A DNA stretch of 50,271 nt from positions 1-50,271 of the forward strand of contig CANKMW010000068.1 in NCBI GenBank assembly GCA_947483555.1. Direction: 5' to 3'. Under the pieces are notes generated by a model. The model had not been told where the DNA came from and did no database searches. It was given only the letters and a program-made list of their open reading frames with translations. This document shows positions 43,368 through 50,271 of this stretch, piece after piece. The DNA comes from Myxococcales bacterium. Its GTDB lineage: Bacteria; Myxococcota_A; Polyangia; Haliangiales; Haliangiaceae. Position 1 is the stretch's first letter. Each line of letters starts with the position of its first letter. Position numbers and translations under genes: made by a program.

Positions 43368-44533
43368 ACCTCGCCACCTACGCTCGCCGCAACATCTTCC
43401 GGAGGCGCGGGCGCACCATCCTGACCATCCTCGGGGTGGCGGTGGCGGTGTTGATCTTCAGCATGATCCGGACCGTGGTCGGCGCGTTCAATGCCGGCGC
43501 CGACGAGGCCGCCAAGGACCGCATCGCGACCCGCCACAAGATCTCGATCACGATGCAGTTGCCCAAGCGCTACATCGAGGATGTCCGCACCACCGCGGGC
43601 GTCGAGGCCGCGACCTGGGCGGTGTGGTTCGGCTCCAAGGACCCCAAGGAACGGACCCCGTTCTTTGCCGGCTTCGCCGCCGATCACGAGACCTGGTTCG
43701 AGGTCATGGACGAGATGGCGGTCGATCCGGCGGTGCTCGCCGAGTGGAAGGCAACGCCCAACGGCGCCATCCTCGGCGAGGTCCTCGCCCGCACGCTCGA
43801 CGTCAAGGTTGGTGGCCGCCTGGTCATCAACAGCGACATCTATCCCGGCGACTGGGAGTTCAAGGTGGTCGGGCTCTACAAGCCGCTGCGCAAGACCATG
43901 GACCGCAACAGCATGGTGTTCCGCTGGGACTACCTCAACAACGACCCCCGCGGCGCCAGCATGAAGGACCAGATCGGCTGGGTCATGTCGCGCATCGCCG
44001 ACCCGGGGCAGAGCGCGGCGGTGTCGCGGAAGATCGACGCCATGTTCGAAGAACGCGACGACCAGACCGTGACGATGAGCGAGCGCGCCTTCCAGCTCTC
44101 GTTCCTGGGCGGCTTCGCCGGCGTGCTCAAGGCCTTCGACTACGTGTCGGCGATCATCCTCCTCATCATGGCCCTCATCCTGGCCAACACGATCGCCATG
44201 GCGGTGCGCGAACGCACCCACGAGTATGGGGTCCTGCGCGCGGTCGGCTTCCAGCCTGGTCACGTGGTCGGCTTCATCGTCGGCGAGTCGGTGCTGATCG
44301 CCGTGCTCGGCGGCCTGGCCGGCGTGGCGCTGACGCTGTTGCTCATCAACGGCGCGATCGGCCCGTTCGTCGAGGAGAACATGGCGGCGATCTTCCCGTA
44401 CTTCCGGGTCCCGATCGACGTGGTGTTGATCGGGCTGGGACTGGCCACCATGCTGGGCGCCATCGCCGCCGGGCTGCCGGCGTGGCGCGCGTCGCAGCTC
44501 AAGGTGACCGACGCCCTGCGGAGGATCGACTGA
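43364..44533 (+). CDS. MacB/FtsX-type ABC permease, first of two
   Basis: The GTG at 43364 overlaps the ATPase stop by 4 bases. The 389-residue protein has one N-terminal helix (ILTILGVAVAVLIFSMIR), a periplasmic domain with FAADHETWFEVMDEM and GEVLARTLDVKVGGRLVINS, and three C-terminal helices with the coupling motif MAVRERTHEYGVLRAVG. It pairs with the next, different permease. The two share about the same length and topology but low apparent identity. Confidence 0.85.
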   Translation: MNLATYARRNIFRRRGRTILTILGVAVAVLIFSMIRTVVGAFNAGADEAAKDRIATRHKISITMQLPKRYIEDVRTTAGVEAATWAVWFGSKDPKERTPFFAGFAADHETWFEVMDEMAVDPAVLAEWKATPNGAILGEVLARTLDVKVGGRLVINSDIYPGDWEFKVVGLYKPLRKTMDRNSMVFRWDYLNNDPRGASMKDQIGWVMSRIADPGQSAAVSRKIDAMFEERDDQTVTMSERAFQLSFLGGFAGVLKAFDYVSAIILLIMALILANTIAMAVRERTHEYGVLRAVGFQPGHVVGFIVGESVLIAVLGGLAGVALTLLLINGAIGPFVEENMAAIFPYFRVPIDVVLIGLGLATMLGAIAAGLPAWRASQLKVTDALRRID

Positions 44534-45693
44534 TGGTGCCCATCCAGTACAACCTGCGCAGCCTGTGGGTGCGCAAGGTCACCACCATCGCCACCGCGTT
44601 CGGCGTGGCGCTGGTCATCTTCGTCTTCAGCGCCGGGCTGATGCTCAGCGAGGGCGTGCGCCGCGCGATGGCGATCAGCGGTCGCGACGACACCGCGATC
44701 GTGCTCCGCGACGGCTCCGGCAACGAGCTGTCGAGTTCGATCCCGGCCGACCTGCTCAACCTCCTCCGCGAGCGTCCCGAGATCAAGCGCGGCGACGGCG
44801 CCGGCGTGATCGGCGAGATCGTCATCGTCATCACCGCCGAGCTGAACGGGAGCACGGCGATCTCCAACGTGATGGTCCGCGGCATGCCCGCCGACGGCAT
44901 CAAGTTCCGCTCCGAGGTCAAGATCGTCGGCGGTCGGGCGCCGACGCCGGGCACCAACGAGGTGATCGTGGGCAAGGGCATCAGCGGCCGCTTCAAGGGC
45001 ATCGCCCCGGGGCAGCAGTTCGACCTGCGCCGCAACCGTCCGCTGGTGGTGGTCGGCACCTTCGCCGCCGGCGGCTCGTCGTACGAGTCGGAGGTGTGGG
45101 GCGATGTCGACGTCATCCGGACCTCGCTGGGCCGGCCGGCGGTGGTGTCGTCGGCGCGGGTGCGGCTCACCGATCCGGGGCAACTGGCCGCGTTTCGCAC
45201 CTCGATCGATGCCGACAAGCGCCTCGGCATGGACGTGATGCGCGAGTCCGACTACTACGAGAAGCAGTCGCAGCAGACCTCGAGCTTCTTCTCATGGATG
45301 GCCAAGATCGTCGCCGTGCTGCTGTCGCTGGCGGCGATGATCTTCGCGGCGATCACGATGAACGGCGCGGTCGCCAACCGGACCCGGGAGATCGGCACGC
45401 TGCGCGCGCTCGGCTTCTCGCGCGCCGCCGTCCTGGTGTCCTTCGTGTTCGAGGCGGTCTTCCTGTCGTTGCTCGGCGGCGTGGCGGGGACGTTGCTGAC
45501 GTTGCTGCTCGGCCTGACCTCGTTCTCGACCATGAACTTCCAGACCTTCTCCGAGATCGTCGTCAGCTTCCACGCCACGCCCGAGATCATCATCTGGGCG
45601 ATCGTCTTCTCGTTGATCATGGGCCTCATCGGCGGCCTGTTCCCGGCCATCCGCGCCGCCCGCACGTCGCCGATCGAGGCGATGCGGGCCTAG
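44533..45693 (+). CDS. MacB/FtsX-type ABC permease, second of two
   Basis: The ATG at 44533 overlaps the preceding stop by 1 base. The 386-residue product has an N-terminal helix (TTIATAFGVALVIFVFSAGL), a periplasmic domain with VMVRGMPADGIKFRSEVKIV and GRFKGIAPGQQFDLRR, and three C-terminal helices with the motif NRTREIGTLRALGFSRA. Two distinct permeases with one ATPase imply a heterodimeric membrane part, as in LolCDE rather than MacB. A role in lipoprotein or peptide export fits the many lipoproteins of the window. Confidence 0.85.
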   Translation: MVPIQYNLRSLWVRKVTTIATAFGVALVIFVFSAGLMLSEGVRRAMAISGRDDTAIVLRDGSGNELSSSIPADLLNLLRERPEIKRGDGAGVIGEIVIVITAELNGSTAISNVMVRGMPADGIKFRSEVKIVGGRAPTPGTNEVIVGKGISGRFKGIAPGQQFDLRRNRPLVVVGTFAAGGSSYESEVWGDVDVIRTSLGRPAVVSSARVRLTDPGQLAAFRTSIDADKRLGMDVMRESDYYEKQSQQTSSFFSWMAKIVAVLLSLAAMIFAAITMNGAVANRTREIGTLRALGFSRAAVLVSFVFEAVFLSLLGGVAGTLLTLLLGLTSFSTMNFQTFSEIVVSFHATPEIIIWAIVFSLIMGLIGGLFPAIRAARTSPIEAMRA

Positions 45694-45696
45694 CCA

Positions 45697-45715
45697 GGCC
45701 CGGACAGGCCGGGCC
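45697..45715. terminator. Intergenic hairpin after the exporter operon
   Basis: The sequence GGCCCGG-ACAGG-CCGGGCC forms a 7-bp GC-only stem between the stop of the exporter operon and the stop of the convergent oxygenase gene. There is no T tract, so this is only a candidate for a bidirectional barrier. Confidence 0.4.
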
Positions 45716-45726
45716 GGCACCCGCCG

Positions 45727-46554
45727 TCACAAGCCGAGCGCGTCGAGCACCGCCGCGAGCCGCGCCTGCCGCTCGGGCGGCTGCTCGTGGATGTGGGCGT
45801 ACTGGGCCCACTGCTGCGCGATGAGCGTCCGGCGTTCGGACAGCGTGGGCATCCAGTCGAGCGGGAAGCTGGGCGGGGGCCGGCGGGCGGTCTGGTACTC
45901 GAACGAGATGCTGGCGCGGCCGGCGACCCCGGCCCGCGCGATCCCGCCCCAGTGCAGGAGCGCCGAGGTCCAGCCCAGCACCGCGCCCGCGCGCGCCGGC
46001 AACGCCCGCACGCACTGGACGTGCAACACCTCGGCGCTGGCGTTGGGGTTCTGGTACTGGACGTCGAGCGGCGCCGGCACGACGTACATGCAGCCGTTGT
46101 CGGGGCTGGCGTCGGTGAGCGCCACCCACAGCGAGATCGACTGCGGCGCGCCGCGATGGTCCAGCGCCTGGTCGGGTCGATCGCGGTGCGGCGCCCAGCC
46201 GCGCGGCTCGTCGGCGGTGAGCTGCCAGGCCCAGAACGCGGGCAGCAGTACCGCGCTGCCATCGAGCGCGGCGTCGGCGTGATCGGCGAGCAGCGCCTGC
46301 AGCTCCCACGGCGCGTCGAACGCGAACGCCGCCACGGTGGGGGCGCCGTCCTCGAGCACCAGCGCGATGGCGTCGCGACAGCGGGTCACCAGCTCGGTCG
46401 GGATCGACGGTTCGCCGCGGCCGGCGAAGTATCCCTCGTGCCACAGCTCGGCTTGCACCGCGCTGACGTCGACCGGCGCGAGCAACGACCACGCCCGCGG
46501 AGCGCCGACGGTCAGACCGCGGGCCGCCGCGCGTTCGCCGATGTCGGGCCCCAC
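45727..46554 (-). CDS. PhyH-like 2OG-Fe(II) oxygenase
   Basis: The start is uncertain; the GTG at 46554 (GPDIGERAAARGL) gives 275 residues. The iron site is visible: GWAPHRDRPDQALDH with H-x-D and a distal His in TSALLHWGGIARAG, followed by Arg (GRASISFEYQ). SISLWVALTDASPDNGCMYV is the central PhyH motif. The substrate is unknown. This is the third 2OG-type oxygenase in the window after 22433 and 26105. Confidence 0.75.
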   Translation of the reverse strand: MGPDIGERAAARGLTVGAPRAWSLLAPVDVSAVQAELWHEGYFAGRGEPSIPTELVTRCRDAIALVLEDGAPTVAAFAFDAPWELQALLADHADAALDGSAVLLPAFWAWQLTADEPRGWAPHRDRPDQALDHRGAPQSISLWVALTDASPDNGCMYVVPAPLDVQYQNPNASAEVLHVQCVRALPARAGAVLGWTSALLHWGGIARAGVAGRASISFEYQTARRPPPSFPLDWMPTLSERRTLIAQQWAQYAHIHEQPPERQARLAAVLDALGL

Positions 46555-46660
46555 CCCGGCAACGTATCGCAGATCAGCGTGCGCCAGCCCACATCCGGTT
46601 CGCCGCCGCGAGCACGACGGCGCCAACGGGTGTACTCGTGGAGGTCAAGGGGGATCATTG

Positions 46661-47668
46661 ATGGCTTATCTATCGTCGCGCACCGTGCGTGCGCTGCTGG
46701 TGTCGTTGATCGTATCGCTGGCCGCATCGCTGACCGCCTGTGGCGGTGGCGTGAAGCTCGAAGACCTCGAGTCGTCGTTCGAGGACGCGCTGTGCGAGCG
46801 GCAGGTCCGCTGCGGCGCCTACGCCACCGTCGACGCCTGCAAGGAAGACTTCCGCATCCTGATCGACGAGATCGAGCGCGCGGTCGCCGCCGGCCGCGCC
46901 AACTACGACGCCGACAAGGCCGAGGCCTGCCTCGAGGCCCTGAGCAGCTCCTCGTGCGACGGGTCGGCGGAGGACGTTCGCCGCCAGCCACAGGCCTGCC
47001 GGGACACGTTCACCGGCACGGTCGCCGACGGCGGCGCCTGCTTCGGTGGCGAGGAGTGCCTGAGCGAGCGGTGCACGATCCCCGACTGCGGCATGGCGTG
47101 CTGTCAGGGCACCTGCGCGGTGACGGTCGCCGAGGTCGCCATCGGCGGCGCGTGCAGCGGGACCACCGGGCCGTGCGCACAAGGCTCGTTCTGCGACAGC
47201 CAGACCACCACCTGCGCGGCGCTGCGCGCCGTCGGCGCGGCGTGCACCAGCAACAGCCAGTGCGGCTACGGCCTGTACTGCCCCGAGGTCGGCACCTGCG
47301 CCGACGCGCCCAATCGCGGCGCCGCCTGCCCCGACGGCACCTGCGCCGACATCGGCGATCGCTGCAGCACGACCTCCATGACGTGCGTCGCGCTCGGCCG
47401 TTCGGGCGAGGCATGCGCGACCGGCTTCGCCGGCCTGTTCGACTGCCAGGCGCCGCTGACCTGCAACCAGACGACGCTGGTGTGCGGCAACCCGCCGACC
47501 GTGGGCCAGACCTGCTTGTTCTTCTGCGCCAGCGGTAACTTCTGCAACCAAGCCGACGTCTGCGAGGCGACCAAGGCCAACGGGGCCGCCTGCGCGGGCG
47601 ACGACGAGTGCAACAGCCAGTTCTGCGACGCCAACGACGTGTGCGCCGACGACGTGATCTGCGGCTGA
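46661..47668 (+). CDS. Cysteine-rich lipoprotein with EGF/Dickkopf-like repeats
   Basis: The ATG at 46661 follows GGAGG and the gene begins with a signal ALLVSLIVSLAASLTACGGG (lipobox LTAC). Thirty or more cysteines follow in repeats such as GAACTSNSQCGYGLYCPEVG and GAACAGDDECNSQFCDANDV. The pattern, with C-x-x-G-x-x-C spacing, is common in myxobacterial surface lipoproteins. Disulphide folding makes it likely to be outside the cytoplasm. It is 335 residues. Function is unknown. Confidence 0.8.
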   Translation: MAYLSSRTVRALLVSLIVSLAASLTACGGGVKLEDLESSFEDALCERQVRCGAYATVDACKEDFRILIDEIERAVAAGRANYDADKAEACLEALSSSSCDGSAEDVRRQPQACRDTFTGTVADGGACFGGEECLSERCTIPDCGMACCQGTCAVTVAEVAIGGACSGTTGPCAQGSFCDSQTTTCAALRAVGAACTSNSQCGYGLYCPEVGTCADAPNRGAACPDGTCADIGDRCSTTSMTCVALGRSGEACATGFAGLFDCQAPLTCNQTTLVCGNPPTVGQTCLFFCASGNFCNQADVCEATKANGAACAGDDECNSQFCDANDVCADDVICG

Positions 47669-47693
47669 CCCCTGGCTAGATCAGTCGCCATGT

Positions 47694-47726
47694 CGGCGGC
47701 CCACACGGGCCGCCGTTTCTTGTTTC
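47694..47726 (+). terminator. Rho-independent terminator after the Cys-rich lipoprotein gene
   Basis: A 9-bp perfect stem CGGCGGCCC-ACAC-GGGCCGCCG (47694-47715) is followed by TTTCTTGTTT. It stands 25 bases after the stop at 47668 and before the next gene, with the standard structure. Confidence 0.8.
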
Positions 47727-47778
47727 GGCTGATTCCACATGGATACGCTGGCCTCTGTCGTGCACTTGCGCACATGAC

Positions 47779-49767
47779 ATGCGCCCCACCCTGCCCTCAC
47801 TTACCTCGTTCACGGCCACCGCCCTGGTCACCAGTCTCGCCCTCACCGGCTGCGTCGGCGAGGACGACGACCCGATCGACGGCGAGGATGACGACTTCAT
47901 CACCGATGGCAAGACCGACGTCGCCGGCATCGCCGAGCGCACGGCGGAGGCGTGCGCGGTGCTGCGGCTGGCCCGTGAGGGATCGTTCCGTGAGCTCGAC
48001 AAGGTCGCCAAGCTCAACCGGCTGGCCGTGCAGTCGATCGTCGGCGCCCGCGCCGGCCGCTTCTTCATCAACCTGGCCGACCTCGACCGGGTGAAGAACG
48101 TGGGCCCGGTCGCCTTCCGGCGCCTGCTCGCGCACACCCGCGCCACCTCGGCGTACGAGTGCAGCACCCAGGCGGTGCAGCTGCTGGCCACCAACGACTT
48201 CCACGGCAACCTCAAGCCGCCGGCCGGATCGAGCGGCCGCATCAAGGTCAGCCTGGACGCGGCGGTGCTCCCGGTCGACGCCGGCGGTGCCGAGTACCTG
48301 GCCACGCACGTCGCGGCCCTGCGGGCCACGAACCCACAGACGGTCGTGGTCGCGGCCGGTGACGTCATCGGCGCCACGCCGCTGATGTCGGCGCTGTTCC
48401 ACGACGAACCGACCATCGAGTCGATGAACGCGCTCGGCCTCCAGATCGCGTCGGTCGGCAACCACGAGTTCGACGAAGGCCCGGCCGAGCTGCTGCGCAT
48501 GGCCTACGGCGGCTGCCACCCGGTCGACGGCTGCCAGGACGGCAACGGCTTCGACGGGGCCGCGTTCGGCTACCTGGCCGCCAACGTCACCGACGAGGAC
48601 ACCGGCGAGACCCTGTTCCCGGCCTACGAGATCCGCACCTTCCGCGCCGCCCGCGTCGCCTTCATCGGCATGACGCTCGAGGGCACGCCGAACATCGTCA
48701 CCCCGGCCGGCGTCGCCGGGTTGACGTTCCACGACGAGATCGAGACCGTCAACGCGCTCATCCCCGAGCTGAAGGCCAAGGGCATCGAGGCCATCGTGGT
48801 GCTGATCCACGAGGGCGGCTTCGCCACCGGTCTCTACAACGAGTGCGTCGGGATCTCCGGCCCGCTGTTCGACATCGTGCGCGGCTTCGACCCCGCGGTC
48901 GACGTCGTGGTCGCCGGCCACACCAACGCCGCCCACGTCTGCGACGTCGACGGCAAGCTGGTCACCAGCGCGGCCTCGTTCGGGCGCCTGGTCACCGACA
49001 TCGACCTCACCATCGACGAGGTCACCGGTGCGGTCACGGCGCGCCAGGCCCGCAACGTGATCGTCACCCGCGACGTCGCCAAGGACGCCGCCCAGACCGC
49101 GCTGATCGCCAAGTACGACGGGCTGTCGGCGCCGCTCGCCAACCGCGTCATCGGCCGCATCAGCGGCGATCTGTTGCGGGCCGCCAACCCGGCCGGCGAA
49201 TCGGTCATGGGCGACGTCATCGCCGACTCCCAGCTCGCCGCCACCGCCGCCGCCGACCGCGGCGCCTCGGTGATGGCGTTCATGAACCCGGGCGGCGTCC
49301 GCGCCGACATCCTGGCGGCCCAGATCTCGGGCGGCGAGCAGGCCGGTGAGATCACCTACGGCGAGGCCTTCACGGTGCAGCCGTTCTCGAACGCCGTGGT
49401 CAGCCTCAGCCTGACCGGCGCCCAGATCGACGCCGTGCTCGAGCAGCAGTGGACCCGGCAGACCGACGGCACCGAGAAGACGATGATCCTCGCCCCCTCG
49501 CGTGGCCTGACCTACACCTGGGAGCCGGCGCGCCCGATCGGCGACCGTGTCAGCGAGCTCCGTCTCGGCGGCGTCGCCATCAACCCGACCGCGACCTACC
49601 GGGTCACGGTGAACAGCTTCCTCGCCGACGGCGGCGACGGCTTCTCGGCGCTCAAGCTGGGCACGCAGCGGATCGGCGGCGACGTCGACATCGACGCGCT
49701 CGAGGCCCACCTGCGGGCGAGCTCGCCGCTGGCCCCGCCGGCGCTCGACCGCATCACGCGCCGCTGA
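47779..49767 (+). CDS. 5'-nucleotidase/UshA-type lipoprotein with N-terminal helix-hairpin-helix region
   Basis: The ATG at 47779 gives signal TATALVTSLALTGCVGE (lipobox LTGC). An acidic linker is followed by a helical region with two helix-hairpin-helix-like motifs (FRELDKVAKLNRLAVQSIVG, LADLDRVKNVGPVAFRRLL). Residues 135-420 hold the metallophosphatase core: LLATNDFHGNL (D-x-H), VVAAGDVIGATPL, SVGNHEFDEG, VVLIHEGG, VAGHTNAAH. Residues 450-660 are the nucleotidase C-terminal domain (MNPGGVRADILA, VQPFSNAVVS, LADGGDGFSAL). It should hydrolyse extracytoplasmic nucleotides. The HhH part is unusual for this family. Confidence 0.85.
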   Translation: MRPTLPSLTSFTATALVTSLALTGCVGEDDDPIDGEDDDFITDGKTDVAGIAERTAEACAVLRLAREGSFRELDKVAKLNRLAVQSIVGARAGRFFINLADLDRVKNVGPVAFRRLLAHTRATSAYECSTQAVQLLATNDFHGNLKPPAGSSGRIKVSLDAAVLPVDAGGAEYLATHVAALRATNPQTVVVAAGDVIGATPLMSALFHDEPTIESMNALGLQIASVGNHEFDEGPAELLRMAYGGCHPVDGCQDGNGFDGAAFGYLAANVTDEDTGETLFPAYEIRTFRAARVAFIGMTLEGTPNIVTPAGVAGLTFHDEIETVNALIPELKAKGIEAIVVLIHEGGFATGLYNECVGISGPLFDIVRGFDPAVDVVVAGHTNAAHVCDVDGKLVTSAASFGRLVTDIDLTIDEVTGAVTARQARNVIVTRDVAKDAAQTALIAKYDGLSAPLANRVIGRISGDLLRAANPAGESVMGDVIADSQLAATAAADRGASVMAFMNPGGVRADILAAQISGGEQAGEITYGEAFTVQPFSNAVVSLSLTGAQIDAVLEQQWTRQTDGTEKTMILAPSRGLTYTWEPARPIGDRVSELRLGGVAINPTATYRVTVNSFLADGGDGFSALKLGTQRIGGDVDIDALEAHLRASSPLAPPALDRITRR

Positions 49768-49807
49768 GACGGCGGATCACGCGGCGGCGTGGGCGCCGCA
49801 GGCGTGT

Positions 49808-50128
49808 TCAGCGGCGTGGCGACGAACCCGGCGGACGCGGGCAAACCCGCAGCGCGGCCGGCACCAGCACGTCGAGCGCCACGTCGCCCACGTGGGCGAC
49901 CGCGCGGGCGACGGCGGCCTGGGCTTCGCCGGGCCGGAAGCCGAGCGTGATCAGGGCGGTGCGCGCGTCCGCGATGACCTGCGACCCAGGTGAGCACATC
50001 GGCACCGGTGCTTCCGGAGGCGGCGCCGCACCGTACGGTCGCCCGTCGGCGTGGGTCACCCGAAGCGCGCCGGGTACGCCGTCGATGCGGATCTGGCCCG
50101 CATGCAGCAAAAGGTGGTGCAGCTCGCA
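49808..50128 (-). pseudogene. HNH endonuclease, 3' fragment interrupted by a mobile element
   Basis: The frame at 50128-49808 starts inside the HNH motif: C-E-L-H-H-L-L-L-H-A-G, as in the C-terminal C-x-x-H-H-x3-H of HNH nucleases, then RIDGVPGALRVTHADGRPYG and a helical tail DARTALITLGFRPGEAQAAV that resembles RuvA domain III. The base before the Cys codon at 50129 is the end of the repeat of the adjoining element and gives an in-frame TAA. The N-terminal part (presumably the zinc-binding half of the motif) must lie beyond the element. Confidence 0.75.
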
Positions 50129-50201
50129 TTATGCCGCGTACCTGGTTATGCCGCGTAGGGGTGGGCGCCTCGTCGAGGACAGCAAGTTGAACGCGGCATA
50201 A
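50129..50201. mobile_element. End of a mobile element with recombinase-type repeats
   Basis: TTATGCCGCGT occurs directly repeated at 50129-50139 and 50146-50156 and inverted at 50191-50201. The outer copy abuts the interrupted HNH gene exactly. Closely spaced direct copies plus an inverted copy resemble the ends of elements moved by tyrosine recombinases (Tn554- or RIT-like) rather than the single inverted repeat of ordinary insertion sequences; this class assignment is inference. The 17-bp spacing of the direct copies hints at multiple protein-binding sites. Confidence 0.65.
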
Positions 50202-50254
50202 TCCGGGCGGCGGATCCTGGTCTCCTTCCGGCTCTTCGCCGGGCAGGAGGCACC

Positions 50255-50271
50255 ATGAAGGTTTCCGCTCG
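50255..50271 (+). CDS. First gene of the right-hand mobile element, partial
   Basis: An ATG at 50255 (MKVSA) follows GCAGGAGGCACC, a strong ribosome binding site at the right spacing. Only five residues are in the window. The place, just inside the element end, is where its recombinase or transposase gene would be expected. Confidence 0.6.

Overview
This is a high-GC chromosomal window with the gene style of a predatory or soil myxobacterium (Myxococcota, most like the Haliangium/Kofleriaceae group). The evidence is a set of lipoproteins with long low-complexity linkers, a short eukaryotic-type Ser/Thr kinase, PEGA, PilZ, WGR/SMI1 and ricin-lectin domains, a TIGR02996/leucine-rich-repeat protein, DUF3857/transglutaminase/TPR proteins, a hydroxyacid-oxoacid transhydrogenase and many short divergent or convergent transcription units. 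The phylum is inferred from family content; no rRNA or marker gene is present.

Left edge (1-2370): the eroded end of an integrated element. It holds a NERD-nuclease/UvrD-type helicase gene cut off at its Walker B motif, a 300-bp divergent control region with three dyads sharing the half-site TTGTCGC, an excisionase-like HTH gene, and then the 3' half of a tRNA-Gly(GCC) gene (2278-2319) followed by a terminator. The missing 5' half of the tRNA and the crossover point in the anticodon loop mark an attachment site. No integrase is left in the window.

2536-7367: a beta-propeller-like lipoprotein, a C45/acid-amidase-type Ntn hydrolase, a decayed lodA-lodB pair (quinoprotein amino-acid oxidase and its flavoprotein maturase), and three tightly packed small genes ending in a retropepsin-like aspartyl protease.

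7402-21049: mostly housekeeping and accessory single genes: a Cys-rich protein, AHSA1/SRPBCC, methyltransferase, WGR-SMI1, PilZ, TauE permease, scramblase-like protein, coiled-coil protein, then a three-gene minus-strand unit (transhydrogenase, hotdog thioesterase, zinc-ribbon/TIGR02996/LRR protein), a dienelactone hydrolase and a PEGA lipoprotein. A 186-bp element with 21-bp terminal inverted repeats (11572-11757) sits between two convergent genes and supplies both stop codons.

21103-28592: a secreted trypsin-fold protein with all three catalytic residues lost and a ricin-lectin tail, then a cluster of iron or radical enzymes (2OG-Fe oxygenase, B12-radical SAM, diiron oxidase translationally coupled to a Cys-rich lipoprotein, PhyH dioxygenase), followed by DUF2277, a small membrane protein and a YkgJ-type cysteine-cluster protein. 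The diiron/Cys-rich-lipoprotein pair is the best candidate here for an undescribed pathway.

28684-49767: a DUF3857-transglutaminase-TPR gene split by a +1 frameshift, a C-type-lectin lipoprotein, a phospholipase-D lipoprotein, a hexanucleotide tract, an alpha/beta hydrolase, a Ser/Thr kinase, a quinone reductase, a TonB-dependent receptor divergent from a four-gene MacAB-like export operon with two different permeases, a PhyH-like oxygenase, a Cys-rich lipoprotein and a helix-hairpin-helix/5'-nucleotidase lipoprotein.

Right edge (49808-50271): an HNH endonuclease gene is cut exactly at the first cysteine of its HNH motif by the end of a mobile element carrying two direct and one inverted copy of TTATGCCGCGT; the first gene of that element starts at 50255 behind a strong ribosome binding site. 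Both ends of the window therefore lie in mobile DNA, while the middle looks like stable chromosome.
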